Assembly (NCBI RefSeq): GCF_000473265.1
Contig: NZ_KI421511.1
Coordinates: 1,849,731 to 1,913,730 of the forward strand
Source of the DNA: Amycolatopsis thermoflava N1165
GTDB taxonomy: Bacteria > Actinomycetota > Actinomycetes > Mycobacteriales > Pseudonocardiaceae
DNA length: 64,000 nt
Direction: 5' to 3'
Part shown: in pieces, positions 33,280 to 41,849 of the stretch
Position numbering within the stretch: position 1 is the first letter of the stretch
Layout: every line of letters begins with the position of its first letter
The notes under the pieces: model-generated
Databases searched by the model: none
What the model saw: the letters and a program-made list of their open reading frames with translations, nothing else
Told to the model about the DNA's origin: nothing
Position numbers and translations under genes: made by a program

Positions 33280-33728
33280 TGTCCGGACATCCCGGCCCGG
33301 CGAGTGGGACCGGCTGGTGGCGGGCGGACGAAGGCCGCGTGTCCGCCTTCGTCGTCGTGCTGGTGTCCGCCATCCTCGCGCTGGCCGGCCTGACCCTCGA
33401 CGGCGGCCTCGCGCTCGCCGCCAAGGTCCGGGCGAACGGACAAGCCGAATCCGCTGCGCGCGCCGGCGCGCAGGCCATCGATCTCACCGCCTACCGGAGC
33501 AGCGGCACACTCCGCTTGATACCCACGCAAGCCATCGCCAGGGCGCAAGCCCACCTGGCTGCCGAAGGCGCCAGCGGGACGGTCATGATCTCCGGCGACA
33601 CCGTCACGGTGACCGTGACCGCCGCACACCCAACCCGGCTGCTCGGGCTGATCGGGATCACTTCCCTGGCCGTGCACGGCCAGGGAAGTGCGCACCCTCA
33701 GCGCGGAATCACTGCTGTTCAACCATGA
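33276..33728 (+). CDS. TadG-like pilus assembly protein
   Basis: A 150-residue protein: short basic N-terminus, DEGRVSAFVVVLVSAILALAGLTLDGGLALAAKVRANGQAESAARAGAQAIDL, the TadG/TadE N-terminal membrane motif, then TYRSSGTL-like and a beta-rich tail ending LAVHGQGSAHPQRGITAVQP. It overlaps the preceding gene by four bases. A 32-bp perfect palindrome lies within its last codons. Confidence 0.85.
   Translation: MMSGHPGPASGTGWWRADEGRVSAFVVVLVSAILALAGLTLDGGLALAAKVRANGQAESAARAGAQAIDLTAYRSSGTLRLIPTQAIARAQAHLAAEGASGTVMISGDTVTVTVTAAHPTRLLGLIGITSLAVHGQGSAHPQRGITAVQP
33659..33690. repeat. 32-bp perfect palindrome inside the tadG-like gene
   Basis: CACTTCCCTGGCCGTG (33659-33674) is followed with no spacer by its exact reverse complement (33675-33690). 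It encodes the protein around SLAVHGQGSA, so the DNA symmetry is additional to the coding constraint. No T-run follows. It could act as an attenuator before the next two genes, a cruciform, or a protein site. Confidence 0.75.
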
Positions 33729-33745
33729 CGGAAAGGGGAGTGATC

Positions 33746-34147
33746 ATGCCAACCGATGACGAGGTCGAGCACCGCATCGAAGACGTCGACGCCCCGCGTA
33801 CTGCAAGGCGGAAAGCGGCCGCGCAGCAGGTGAACCAGCTTGCCCAGCGCCGAGCCGCGATCGTCGCCCAGCTCGAGGACGTCGATGGGCAACTCGGCGA
33901 GATCGTCGCTGATGCCGAGGACGTCATCAGCATCGACGAGCTGGCGCGGTTCACGGACCTGAAGGTCTCAGACCTCACGCAGTGGGTCGCCGGCCGCAAG
34001 CCCACCCGGAGCAAGCGAAAGAAGGCGACCCCGAGCAAGGCAGGCACTCGTTCCCGGAGTTCGTCTCAGGCGAGCGGACAACCGGGTGGTTCGGCGGCCT
34101 CGCCGGTCGCTGGAACCCGCGATCTCAAGGTCGCTCAGCTCACGTAA
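33746..34147 (+). CDS. Small acidic/basic coiled protein after the Tad genes
   Basis: A 133-residue protein from ATG 33746 (AAGGGGAG upstream). The first half is a predicted coiled coil (RTARRKAAAQQVNQLAQRRAAIVAQLEDVDGQLGEIVADAEDVISIDELARF), then LTQWVAGRKPTRSKRKKATPSK and a Ser/Gly-rich tail. An in-frame ATG at 33725 is an alternative. Cytosolic, function unknown; possibly a DNA-binding or scaffold factor of the pilus/BTAD unit. Confidence 0.7.
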   Translation: MPTDDEVEHRIEDVDAPRTARRKAAAQQVNQLAQRRAAIVAQLEDVDGQLGEIVADAEDVISIDELARFTDLKVSDLTQWVAGRKPTRSKRKKATPSKAGTRSRSSSQASGQPGGSAASPVAGTRDLKVAQLT

Positions 34148-34156
34148 GCGAGTCCT

Positions 34157-36826
34157 ATGCCTGGCATGTCGATGCGTAGAGCTGGCGCCGTTGTCGTCGT
34201 GACGATCAGGGTGCTTCGCGGGTTGCTCGCCGCAATGGTCCTGCTTGCTCTGCTCGGCGGTCTGCCGTGGGCGCTCATCCGATTCGTCGGGTGGCCCCTG
34301 CCGGACCACCTGCCGACCTTGGCGGAGATCGAAGGCGTTTTGCTCGGACCCATGACCGCAACCTTCCTGCTGAGCTTCCTCGCCTGCCTCAGCTGGGTGG
34401 TTTGGGCGCTGTTCGCGGTGGACGTGGCTCGCTGCGCCGTCGACATGGTGCGCGGCATGCGCGTTCCCGACGTGGTTGCAGCCGGCCCAGTCCGCCGGGC
34501 TAGCGCTGCTCTCGTCGGTGCGATCCTGATCGCGATCGTGGGTCAACGCTTCGACCAGGGCGTCACCACGGGTACGAACTTGAGCGCCGAGTTCGTCGCC
34601 GCCTCCGACGTGAGGGTCGTCGCCTATGAGCAGAACAACGCCGAGGAGGCTGTCACGGCGAGGACCGTGGTGGCCCTTGCGCCGGACCCGAAAACCGGCG
34701 TGCACGACTCGCTGTGGCGCATCGCCGAGCGCACGCTCGGAGACGGCAAACGCTGGCCGGAGATCTTCGACCTCAACCGAGGCAAACCGCAGCCCAACGG
34801 AGGCTTCTTCGACCGGCCCAGCTTGATTTTCCCCGGCGAGGAGTTCAGGTTGCCAGCTGCCGCGAGCAGCCCAACGGAGATCAAGCCTCCGTCCACGGCG
34901 GATCCCGCGGAAGAGCCAGCGCACCGCAGCCCCGAACCGAAGCCGCCCGTCCACGACATGCAGCCGCCTCCCTCAGGTGCGGCGGGGTTCCGGTGGGGCG
35001 ATGAGCTGTTCGTCGGACTCGGACTCGCGTCCGCGATCAGCACAGCGTTGCTCATCGCGCGACGCCGGCGCCGCCGCCGCTACCGACCCGGCAGCGGCGA
35101 CCGTAGTGACCTGCCCGTCGCGCCGGTGGTGTACCAGCTACGCCTGGCCCATCTGCGAGCCACCCAGGAGGACGAGTCGGACGCGCCCGCCAACGAGTTG
35201 CCGAACGGGCCGGAACCGCTGCACGCGCAGGACAGCACTCTGCCCGTCGGCATACGAGACGGCCGAGAGCTCGCGTTGGACCTCGCCGCGGTCCGCGGAC
35301 TCGGCCTCATCGGCGAGGGCGCACCAGCTGCGGCACGGGCACTGCTCGTCGCCGCCAGCACGGCCTCCGGGACGCGCGTGATCTGCCCAGCTGAGGACGC
35401 GGAGGCCCTGCTGGGCAATCACGCGGACCAGGACCTCCTGCCGACAGGCGTGCAGCTGACCGGCGATCTTGATGCCGCCCTGGACGACCTCGAAGCCGAG
35501 ACGCTGTCCCGCGCCCGCCAGACCGCCGATACCCATCCACCATCATTGCCACCCATCCTGCTCATCGCTCGGACGCCGGAACGCAACCGAGAACGGGTGC
35601 AGGCGGTTCTGGACAACGGCTCGGGCTTCGGCGTGACCGGGGTGCTGCTGGGCCAGTGGCCCGCCGGCGTCACTACTTACGTTCGAGACGACGGCACCGT
35701 TTCCGCCACCAATCCCGGCCCAGGCGAACGACTCCGCGGCACGCGCATGTTCCGCGTCGGCGACGACCACCTCGCCGACTTGCTAGCCCTGCTTCGCCAA
35801 GCCGACACACCGCACGGAGACGACCAGCGGACAACTCTGCCCGAGCAGGAGTCCGATCTCGAGCTCGCCGCGGGGAAGCGCGCCGGGGAACAGCCCGACG
35901 CAGGGCTGGAGATTCTCGGGGCGACAGCCGGCTCTGCTGATCCGGCCGTCGTTCCCCTCGTTTCATCTCAACAGCGCGCGACCGGACACCAGCAGGACTC
36001 GCTCGCGCCGCTGCGAGTCACCGTTCTGGGCCCGGTCCGGGTGTGGTGGCGACCCCAGCCCCCGCCTGCCGCTGAGGTCGTCGAGAACGAGGTCACCTCT
36101 GCATTCCAGCCCCGGGTGCGTGAACTGCTGGTGTTCTTGGCGCTGCACCCGGACGGCGTCAGCCGTGAGGCACTGACCGCGGCCCTGTGGCCGGCAAGTC
36201 CCCCCGAGAAGACGACCAACTCCCTGAACACGAGCCTGAGCCGCCTCCGGCGGGCAGTCAGCGCCGCCACCAGTGGCGAACTCACTGACGTGATACTGGC
36301 CGGCGAAGGCCGCTACCGCCTCAATCCCGCCCTGGTCGAAGTCGACTACCACTGCTTCGCCGCCGCAGTGGCTTCGCGGCGCGCGGCCACGACCCAGCAG
36401 GACCGGATCGACGCCAACCGCCGCACGGTCGAGAGTTATACCGGTCCCCTCGCCGACGGCATGAGTACGGAATGGATCGAGACCGCCCGGGAATCCATCC
36501 GCCGTGACGCCATCGACGCCGTCGCGGCGCTCGCAAGAGCCCTGGTCGACCAGGACCCCCAGCAGACCTTGGACCTCCTTGAGATCGCCCGCGCCTTCGA
36601 CCCGCACAACGAGCTGATCTACCGCGACATCATGCGCCTGCAGGAACGCCTCGGTCAGGTCGACGCGATCCCGCGGACCCTGACGCTGCTCTCCACTCGC
36701 CTCGCCGAGGTCGACGAAGAACCCAGCCCGGAAACGATCGGCCTGGCTGACCGGTTGCAACGCCGCCACGAAGTCCACGCAGAAGCCGTCGCAACACCCG
36801 CAACCGGATACAACAAAGCCGGGTGA
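34157..36826 (+). CDS. Membrane LysM protein with C-terminal BTAD transcriptional activator domain
   Basis: An 889-residue multidomain protein. N-terminal transmembrane helices span about 10-40 and 70-125. A LysM-like module follows at about 190-235 (GVHDSLWRIAERTLGDGKRWPEIFDLNRGKPQ), then a Pro-rich linker and another membrane segment (FVGLGLASAISTALLIARRRRRRR). The C-terminal third is cytoplasmic: an OmpR-like winged helix (ELLVFLALHPDGVSREALTAALWPASPPEKTTNSLNTSLSRLRRAV) and a BTAD domain. Such proteins are common next to actinobacterial Tad loci and may link wall state to transcription. The ribosome site is weak; nearby in-frame ATGs are possible starts. Confidence 0.85.
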   Translation: MPGMSMRRAGAVVVVTIRVLRGLLAAMVLLALLGGLPWALIRFVGWPLPDHLPTLAEIEGVLLGPMTATFLLSFLACLSWVVWALFAVDVARCAVDMVRGMRVPDVVAAGPVRRASAALVGAILIAIVGQRFDQGVTTGTNLSAEFVAASDVRVVAYEQNNAEEAVTARTVVALAPDPKTGVHDSLWRIAERTLGDGKRWPEIFDLNRGKPQPNGGFFDRPSLIFPGEEFRLPAAASSPTEIKPPSTADPAEEPAHRSPEPKPPVHDMQPPPSGAAGFRWGDELFVGLGLASAISTALLIARRRRRRRYRPGSGDRSDLPVAPVVYQLRLAHLRATQEDESDAPANELPNGPEPLHAQDSTLPVGIRDGRELALDLAAVRGLGLIGEGAPAAARALLVAASTASGTRVICPAEDAEALLGNHADQDLLPTGVQLTGDLDAALDDLEAETLSRARQTADTHPPSLPPILLIARTPERNRERVQAVLDNGSGFGVTGVLLGQWPAGVTTYVRDDGTVSATNPGPGERLRGTRMFRVGDDHLADLLALLRQADTPHGDDQRTTLPEQESDLELAAGKRAGEQPDAGLEILGATAGSADPAVVPLVSSQQRATGHQQDSLAPLRVTVLGPVRVWWRPQPPPAAEVVENEVTSAFQPRVRELLVFLALHPDGVSREALTAALWPASPPEKTTNSLNTSLSRLRRAVSAATSGELTDVILAGEGRYRLNPALVEVDYHCFAAAVASRRAATTQQDRIDANRRTVESYTGPLADGMSTEWIETARESIRRDAIDAVAALARALVDQDPQQTLDLLEIARAFDPHNELIYRDIMRLQERLGQVDAIPRTLTLLSTRLAEVDEEPSPETIGLADRLQRRHEVHAEAVATPATGYNKAG

Positions 36827-36858
36827 CCACGAGTGCGCCACGGCGGGATGATCCTCGT

Positions 36859-37380
36859 TCAGGCCGGCCTCGACGGAAAATCGTCATCGCCCTCGTCCGC
36901 GGACGGCCCGCCATGCGGACCGTGCTCGCGGCTGTATTTCTGGGCCTGGGCCAACAAGTCAGAGTGCGCCCGAGTCCAGGCGATCAGCGGCTCCGCTGCC
37001 TCGAGCGCCTCGACGACAGCCGGATTCAAAGAGTATTCGACCTCCGGCGGAAAAGACTTCGTACTGCGTTCCCGGACGACCAACCCCTGCATGCGCATCT
37101 TTTTCAGGGTCCGCGCCAGAATGCTATCGTGCAGGACGGGGTGTTTATCCGTCCAGTTCTCGTCGATGAAATACGAGTTGACCGTGGAAAGAATATCTAC
37201 CCGACGCAGCGGGCCATCTCGGAGTGCCACGACTATCGCCGGCACCCACTTGTCCCCGAACAGGTTCCTCAAGTCGTACAGGCCCCGCAGGACCCCGTCG
37301 TCTCGCTCCGCCACCACGCCTCCCCACGTGTGCCGACCCGGACCGTCGAGGTACCGACTCACCCTCGTCGACGAGGGCAC
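36859..37380 (-). CDS. HxlR-like winged-helix regulator
   Basis: A 173-residue protein with an HxlR-type winged helix: LRNLFGDKWVPAIVVALRDGPLRRVDILSTVNSYFIDENWTDKHPVLHDSILARTLKKMRMQGLVVRERSTKSFPPEVEYSLNPAVVEALEAAEPLIAWTRAHSDLLAQA. It is convergent with the LysM-BTAD gene and divergent from the MoxR/VWA module across a 600-base gap, so it probably regulates that region. No ligand-binding domain is visible. Confidence 0.82.
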   Translation of the reverse strand: MPSSTRVSRYLDGPGRHTWGGVVAERDDGVLRGLYDLRNLFGDKWVPAIVVALRDGPLRRVDILSTVNSYFIDENWTDKHPVLHDSILARTLKKMRMQGLVVRERSTKSFPPEVEYSLNPAVVEALEAAEPLIAWTRAHSDLLAQAQKYSREHGPHGGPSADEGDDDFPSRPA

Positions 37381-37995
37381 CTCGACAAGCCCACGCTACG
37401 CCAAACGGAGCAACGCGCCCAACCGTAGAACTACTCAATCCACGCTCACCGGGCACTGACGATCAGCAGCCGAGCTGGCGCAGCAGGGGCGGACCAGACG
37501 AGGATCACCTGGGGGATCAACATGGGGCTCACATCAGGGCTCCGATTAGAGCGCCATCCCCCCGCGACGCGAAAGCACCTGGTCAGGGCACCATCAGGGG
37601 ATCCGGTGGCACCCCAGACTCGACCCGCCGCAAGGCGGTCAGCACATCAGGGCCGGCCAGGCGGGACAGGACGGCGGGCCAGCCGGTCCCCGCCGCAGGC
37701 GTCGTTCACCCTCCCACTTCATATTTCGCATATAAATGAACAGCCAGCGGTTCAATTTAACCCTCTTTATAAACATACCAATTCAACCATTGCGACGACA
37801 TGGACAGACCTCTGACCAGCGCAAACAGGGCGAAGGGTGGGAGAAATTGTGCCAATTCGACAGGGTTCGAAAACGCAGGAAAAGAGTCTCGAAAAAGCAC
37901 GGCCGAACCTATTGCGCACGGGCCGCATGTCGAGTCATAATTGATTTGTCGCCGGGGAAACCGGAAATCATCCGCAGAACCTGAATGGGGGAACC
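37381..37995. promoter_or_regulatory. Long AT-richer leader before the MoxR-VWA module
   Basis: A 615-base gap without a gene. CATCAGGG occurs three times (37532-37539, 37592-37599, 37645-37652). From about 37720 to 37990 the DNA becomes clearly AT-richer than anything nearby, with TTCATATTTCGC, CTTTATAAAC and AATTGATTTG stretches. Candidate roles are promoter plus operators, oriT or a replication site; nothing identifies which. Confidence 0.5.
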
Positions 37996-38241
37996 ATGGA
38001 CACCACACCATTTGTCTGGAATGAGCCCGATGGCAGCACCGTGACCGCGTACCGAATCGCTTTCGACGGTCGGAAAATGACGGTGTACGGCCCCGACGGT
38101 CCGCGTACCCGGACCCGCCGGAACCGTGGCGGTTACGCCACTGCGGCCATGTTGCGGGCCATGGGATACACGGACCTGATGGTGGTTTGTCCATTCGGGA
38201 CCAGCGACGAATTTCCGTGCACCACGTTGGCCGAATCGTAA
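37996..38241 (+). CDS. Small conserved hypothetical protein
   Basis: An 81-residue protein (MDTTPFVWNEPDGSTVTAYRIAFDGRKMTVYGPDGPRTRTRRNRGGYATAAMLRAMGYTDLMVVCPFG). GGGGGA lies just before the ATG. It opens the MoxR-VWA gene row. No motif is recognised and no membrane segment is present. Confidence 0.75.
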   Translation: MDTTPFVWNEPDGSTVTAYRIAFDGRKMTVYGPDGPRTRTRRNRGGYATAAMLRAMGYTDLMVVCPFGTSDEFPCTTLAES

Positions 38242-38268
38242 CCCGCGATCCATCGAAAGGAGCCCGCC

Positions 38269-39495
38269 ATGACCGCCCCCATGTCGCCTGGCACGGTATC
38301 GGCCACCCCCGCAGCCGGGTCCGGGACCACTTCCCGGCTGCGCAACGGCGAACTGCGCGCGATGGTCGCGCGGGTCCTGGCCGACAACCACGGCACGCCG
38401 TTGACCCCGCGCGCGATCGCGGCCAAACTCGGCGGCCGCTCGTCGGGTGCGGTCGGGAACGCGCTGAAAGCGTTGGCCGACCAGGGGCACGCCTTCACGG
38501 CATCGGCCGCACCGCTGACCTACGGCGCGACCGCGACCACCGATACCGTCGCCGCAGCCACCATCACTCCCGCGCCCCCACGGCCACCCGCCACCACCCG
38601 GGCGGCCCGTCCGAACAGGACCACCACGGCACCGGCCCCCGCTGCAGCCCCGGCAGCCACGCCACCCACCCCGGCCCCGGCGCCGGTCACCGGCCCGGTG
38701 ACCCGTCCGAACGGCACCCCGTACCACCCCCGGTTGTTGTCCGGGATGCCGGACGTGGTCGCGTTGCGGAAACTGCGGGACGCCGGAATTCCCGCCCTGA
38801 TGTACGGCCCGCCCGGTACCGGGAAGACGTCGGTGGTCGAGGCCGCGTTCCCCGACCTGCTGACCGTGCAGGGCGACGGCGACACCACGGTCGCCGACCT
38901 GGTCGGCGAATACGCCCAGACCGTGGACGAGAACGGGACCGTGCGCTACACGTTCATCCACGGCCCGCTGGTCCGCGCGATGCGTGAGGGCCGGACCCTG
39001 TTCATCGACGACGCCACCCTGATCCCCCCGACCGTGCTAGCCGTGGTCTACCCCGCGATGGACGGCCGCCGCCAAATCATCATCAAAGCCAACGGGGGCG
39101 AGATCATCGACGCCGCGCCCGGGTTCTACGTGGTCGCCGGGCACAACCCCGGCGTGCACGGCGCGGTGCTCACCGACGCCCTGTCATCCCGGTTCGCCGC
39201 CCAGATCCACGTGTCCACCGACTACGACCTCGCCGCGCAGCTCAAGATCGACAAGCGCGCAGTGAAGATCGCCCGGAATCTCGCCACCCGGCACGCCAAC
39301 GGCGAAACCGGGTGGGCGCCCCAGCTTCGCGAGCTTCTGGCGTTCCAAAAGATCGCCGACGTACTCGGCGTCGAGGCCGCCGCCGGGAACCTGGTCGGTA
39401 CCGCCCCGGAAGAGGACCGCGCCACCGTCGCCGCCGTGGTGCGCCAAGTGTTCGGCAAAGACCTCGCCCCGCTCGCCCTCGGCACGCGCATCTGA
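38269..39495 (+). CDS. MoxR-type AAA ATPase with N-terminal winged helix
   Basis: A 408-residue protein. Residues 26-85 form a winged helix (LRAMVARVLADNHGTPLTPRAIAAKLGGRSSGAVGNALKAL). A Pro/Ala/Thr-rich linker leads to an AAA core: Walker A GPPGTGKTS (180-188), Walker B LFIDDATL (244-251), and sensor-like GHNPGV. MoxR ATPases remodel partner proteins, usually with a VWA protein, which here is the next gene, 28 bases downstream. The same winged-helix type recurs in the protein at 42825. Confidence 0.88.
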   Translation: MTAPMSPGTVSATPAAGSGTTSRLRNGELRAMVARVLADNHGTPLTPRAIAAKLGGRSSGAVGNALKALADQGHAFTASAAPLTYGATATTDTVAAATITPAPPRPPATTRAARPNRTTTAPAPAAAPAATPPTPAPAPVTGPVTRPNGTPYHPRLLSGMPDVVALRKLRDAGIPALMYGPPGTGKTSVVEAAFPDLLTVQGDGDTTVADLVGEYAQTVDENGTVRYTFIHGPLVRAMREGRTLFIDDATLIPPTVLAVVYPAMDGRRQIIIKANGGEIIDAAPGFYVVAGHNPGVHGAVLTDALSSRFAAQIHVSTDYDLAAQLKIDKRAVKIARNLATRHANGETGWAPQLRELLAFQKIADVLGVEAAAGNLVGTAPEEDRATVAAVVRQVFGKDLAPLALGTRI

Positions 39496-39523
39496 CCGCG
39501 ACTTCTGTCCGAAAGGGACTGTC

Positions 39524-41272
39524 ATGAGCAATCACCTCGCCGACCCCGCCGCCGCCGGTACCGCCGTGTTCCCGGCCCGCCCGGAATGGCTCACCCTGTC
39601 CGCCGCCCTGGCCGACGAGGTCCCGGTCATCGCCGACCGCGACGACCTGCTGGTCACCATCGCGCCGGGTGCGGGCGGCGGCGCGGCAGCCTGTTTCTAC
39701 CCCGGTCCGGCGCTGATCGAGGTCGATGGCAATAACCTCAAGGTCGACCCCACCACCGTCGACCCGGCCAACATCGGCGACCGCACCCGCTACGCCGCCA
39801 CCTGGGGCGCACTCACCCACGAATGCGGCCACGCCAAACACACCGCCTGGGACCCACCCGAGGACGCACCGGCCGGGGTGGTCGAGGCCGCGATGCTGCT
39901 GGAGGAAGCACGCATGGAAGCCGCGCAGATCCGCCGCCGCCCGGATGACCGGCACTGGCTGCGCGCGTGCGTGAAGGAGCTCGTCGCCGATGACCTGCAC
40001 CTGTTCGCCGACCCGGCCACCGCCCCACAGATGACCTCCGCCGACGCCGCCCGCTCCGCCGCACTGTTGCTCGCGCGGGCCGATGGCGCTGTGCTGACCG
40101 AGGTCGAGGTCGCCCCGCTCGCCCGGGTGATCGAGAACGTACTCGGCCCGGACACACTGGGAAAGCTGCGGGCGGTGTGGCAGGCAGCGCTGCACACGGC
40201 CGATGACGACGGCGAGACCATGCTCGACCTTGGGCGTCAATGGTGCGGGATCCTCGCCACCGATCCCAACCAGCCCACTCCGCCCGGCACCTCGGGGACG
40301 CCGAACGGCACCGGATCACCCGCCCCGGGCACGAAGTCGCCGATGGCGGAGGCGATCGCCACCGTGCTGGACAACGTGGCCGCCAACGTCGCCCGGCAGC
40401 AACCGCCAGAGGACCCGGCCGCACGTGCGGCCGCCGCGCAGGAGCGCGAGAAGGCGGCCCAGCAGGAGGCCGACCGCGCTGCCCGGAAGACGTTCCGGCC
40501 CGGCGGACCCAGGGACGGCCGCACCGCACTGGCCGGGACCCGGCCACCGACCCAGGAGGAGCGCACTGCCGCCCGCGTGCTCGCCCGTGCCCTGGACAGC
40601 GCGGGGGCGCGCGAGCGGAGCGCGGTCAAGACGACCTCGGTGGTCCCGCCGGGGCGGTTGCGGATGCGCGGCGCGCTGGCCGCCGACGCTCAGCGCGCGG
40701 CCGGGGCCGTGCCCACCGCCGAGCCGTTCACCCGCATCACCCGTGCCGCGACCCCCACTCCACCGCTCCGTCTCGGCATCGCCTGCGACGTGTCCGGAAC
40801 CATGCGCTGGGCTCGCGATCACGTCGCCTCCGCCGCCTGGATCCTCGCCACCGCCGCCCGCCACACCCGCGTGCCCGCCGACACCGCCACCGTGATCTTC
40901 GGCAACCACGTGCGGCCCCTGACCCACCCAGGCCGAACCCCGGCCGTGGTGACCGAGTTCAAGTCCGACGACAACTGGGAAGACATCCCCACCGCCATCG
41001 CCGCCCTCGACGGCGCGCTCGGCCTGTCCAGCCCCGGCGCAGCCCGGCTGCTGGTCATCGTGTCCGACGGCCAATTCCGGGACCAGCCACGGACCGAAGG
41101 CCAGAAGCGGCTTAACCGGCTACGCGCCGCCGGGTGCGCGGTGCTGTGGCTGACCACCAACAAGAGCGACACGCCGCTCGACGGGGCACGCGTGCACCTG
41201 CTCACCGGCCCCGCCACCACCGCCCAGGCCATCGGACGCGCCGCCACCGCTGCCCTGCGCGCCGCCCTCTGA
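39524..41272 (+). CDS. Zincin-like and VWA-domain protein, partner of the MoxR ATPase
   Basis: A 582-residue protein with two parts. The N-terminal half has a metalloprotease-like motif HECGH (99-103) and an acidic helix LLEEARMEAAQ (125-135) that could give the third zinc ligand. A helical, Pro/Gly-rich middle follows. The C-terminal VWA domain starts LRLGIACDVSGTMRWARDH, with the metal-ion site DVSGT (422-426), and later VIVSDGQF and LWLTTNKSDTP. MoxR plus VWA protein is a known chaperone-like pair; fusion of the VWA to a zincin-like domain is unusual. A ribosome site (GAAAGGGA) precedes the ATG. Confidence 0.87.
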   Translation: MSNHLADPAAAGTAVFPARPEWLTLSAALADEVPVIADRDDLLVTIAPGAGGGAAACFYPGPALIEVDGNNLKVDPTTVDPANIGDRTRYAATWGALTHECGHAKHTAWDPPEDAPAGVVEAAMLLEEARMEAAQIRRRPDDRHWLRACVKELVADDLHLFADPATAPQMTSADAARSAALLLARADGAVLTEVEVAPLARVIENVLGPDTLGKLRAVWQAALHTADDDGETMLDLGRQWCGILATDPNQPTPPGTSGTPNGTGSPAPGTKSPMAEAIATVLDNVAANVARQQPPEDPAARAAAAQEREKAAQQEADRAARKTFRPGGPRDGRTALAGTRPPTQEERTAARVLARALDSAGARERSAVKTTSVVPPGRLRMRGALAADAQRAAGAVPTAEPFTRITRAATPTPPLRLGIACDVSGTMRWARDHVASAAWILATAARHTRVPADTATVIFGNHVRPLTHPGRTPAVVTEFKSDDNWEDIPTAIAALDGALGLSSPGAARLLVIVSDGQFRDQPRTEGQKRLNRLRAAGCAVLWLTTNKSDTPLDGARVHLLTGPATTAQAIGRAATAALRAAL

Positions 41273-41291
41273 CACCGCAAGGAGGTGCCCC

Positions 41292-41849
41292 ATGGACACC
41301 GGACCCGATCCGTTCCCCGATCCGGACCGCGCGACGTGGTGCGCGCTCAGCGAGGTCGTCGGCGACCGCTACCGGATCTCGATCGCCACCGCACCAGGCC
41401 ACTGGGCGGAATGCACCTTCCCGGCCACCGCCGACATGACCCACCCCCGGGCCGTGACCACCGCAGTCGAACGCTTCACCGGCCGCCACGTAACCACCGT
41501 GACCCCGGGCCGCCCCCAGGGCGACGGCTGCCCCAGCTTCCGGCTCACCCTAGGAGAGGAGATCAATGCCATGACCCAGACACCCGACACCGAGATCGTC
41601 GTTCGCACCTTCACCGAGAACGGCTGCATCATCACCGCCGTCATCGCCGACCCCGCCGACGCACAACAGACCCTGTACGGCACCGTCACCCGTGACGGGC
41701 TGCTGGTCGGCAGCTACTACTGCGCCGACCGCGTCTGGCAGCGCGACTGGCGCATCGTGGTCCCCGGCAACCAGCAGATCTGCCTCGGCTCCGAAAGCGA
41801 GGCGGTGTACGTGCTCACCACTGCCGGATCGGAAGGGGCGGGACAGTGA
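41292..41849 (+). CDS. Hypothetical protein of the MoxR-VWA module
   Basis: A 185-residue protein in a tight row of genes, 19 bases after the VWA gene. The first part (YRISIATAPGHWAECTFPATADMTHPRAVTTAVERFTGRHVTT) and second part (TPDTEIVVRTFTENGCIITAVIADPADAQQTLYGTV) look like two similar beta-rich domains. A strong ribosome site (GGAGAGGAG) before an internal ATG at 41571 suggests a second product or a former separate gene. Its stop overlaps the next start (ATGA-type). Function unknown. Confidence 0.65.
   Translation: MDTGPDPFPDPDRATWCALSEVVGDRYRISIATAPGHWAECTFPATADMTHPRAVTTAVERFTGRHVTTVTPGRPQGDGCPSFRLTLGEEINAMTQTPDTEIVVRTFTENGCIITAVIADPADAQQTLYGTVTRDGLLVGSYYCADRVWQRDWRIVVPGNQQICLGSESEAVYVLTTAGSEGAGQ

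Noticed and set aside
37532-37652. CRISPR array
   Set aside because: Three copies of an eight-base word with unequal spacing are not CRISPR repeats; no array or cas gene was seen in the window.
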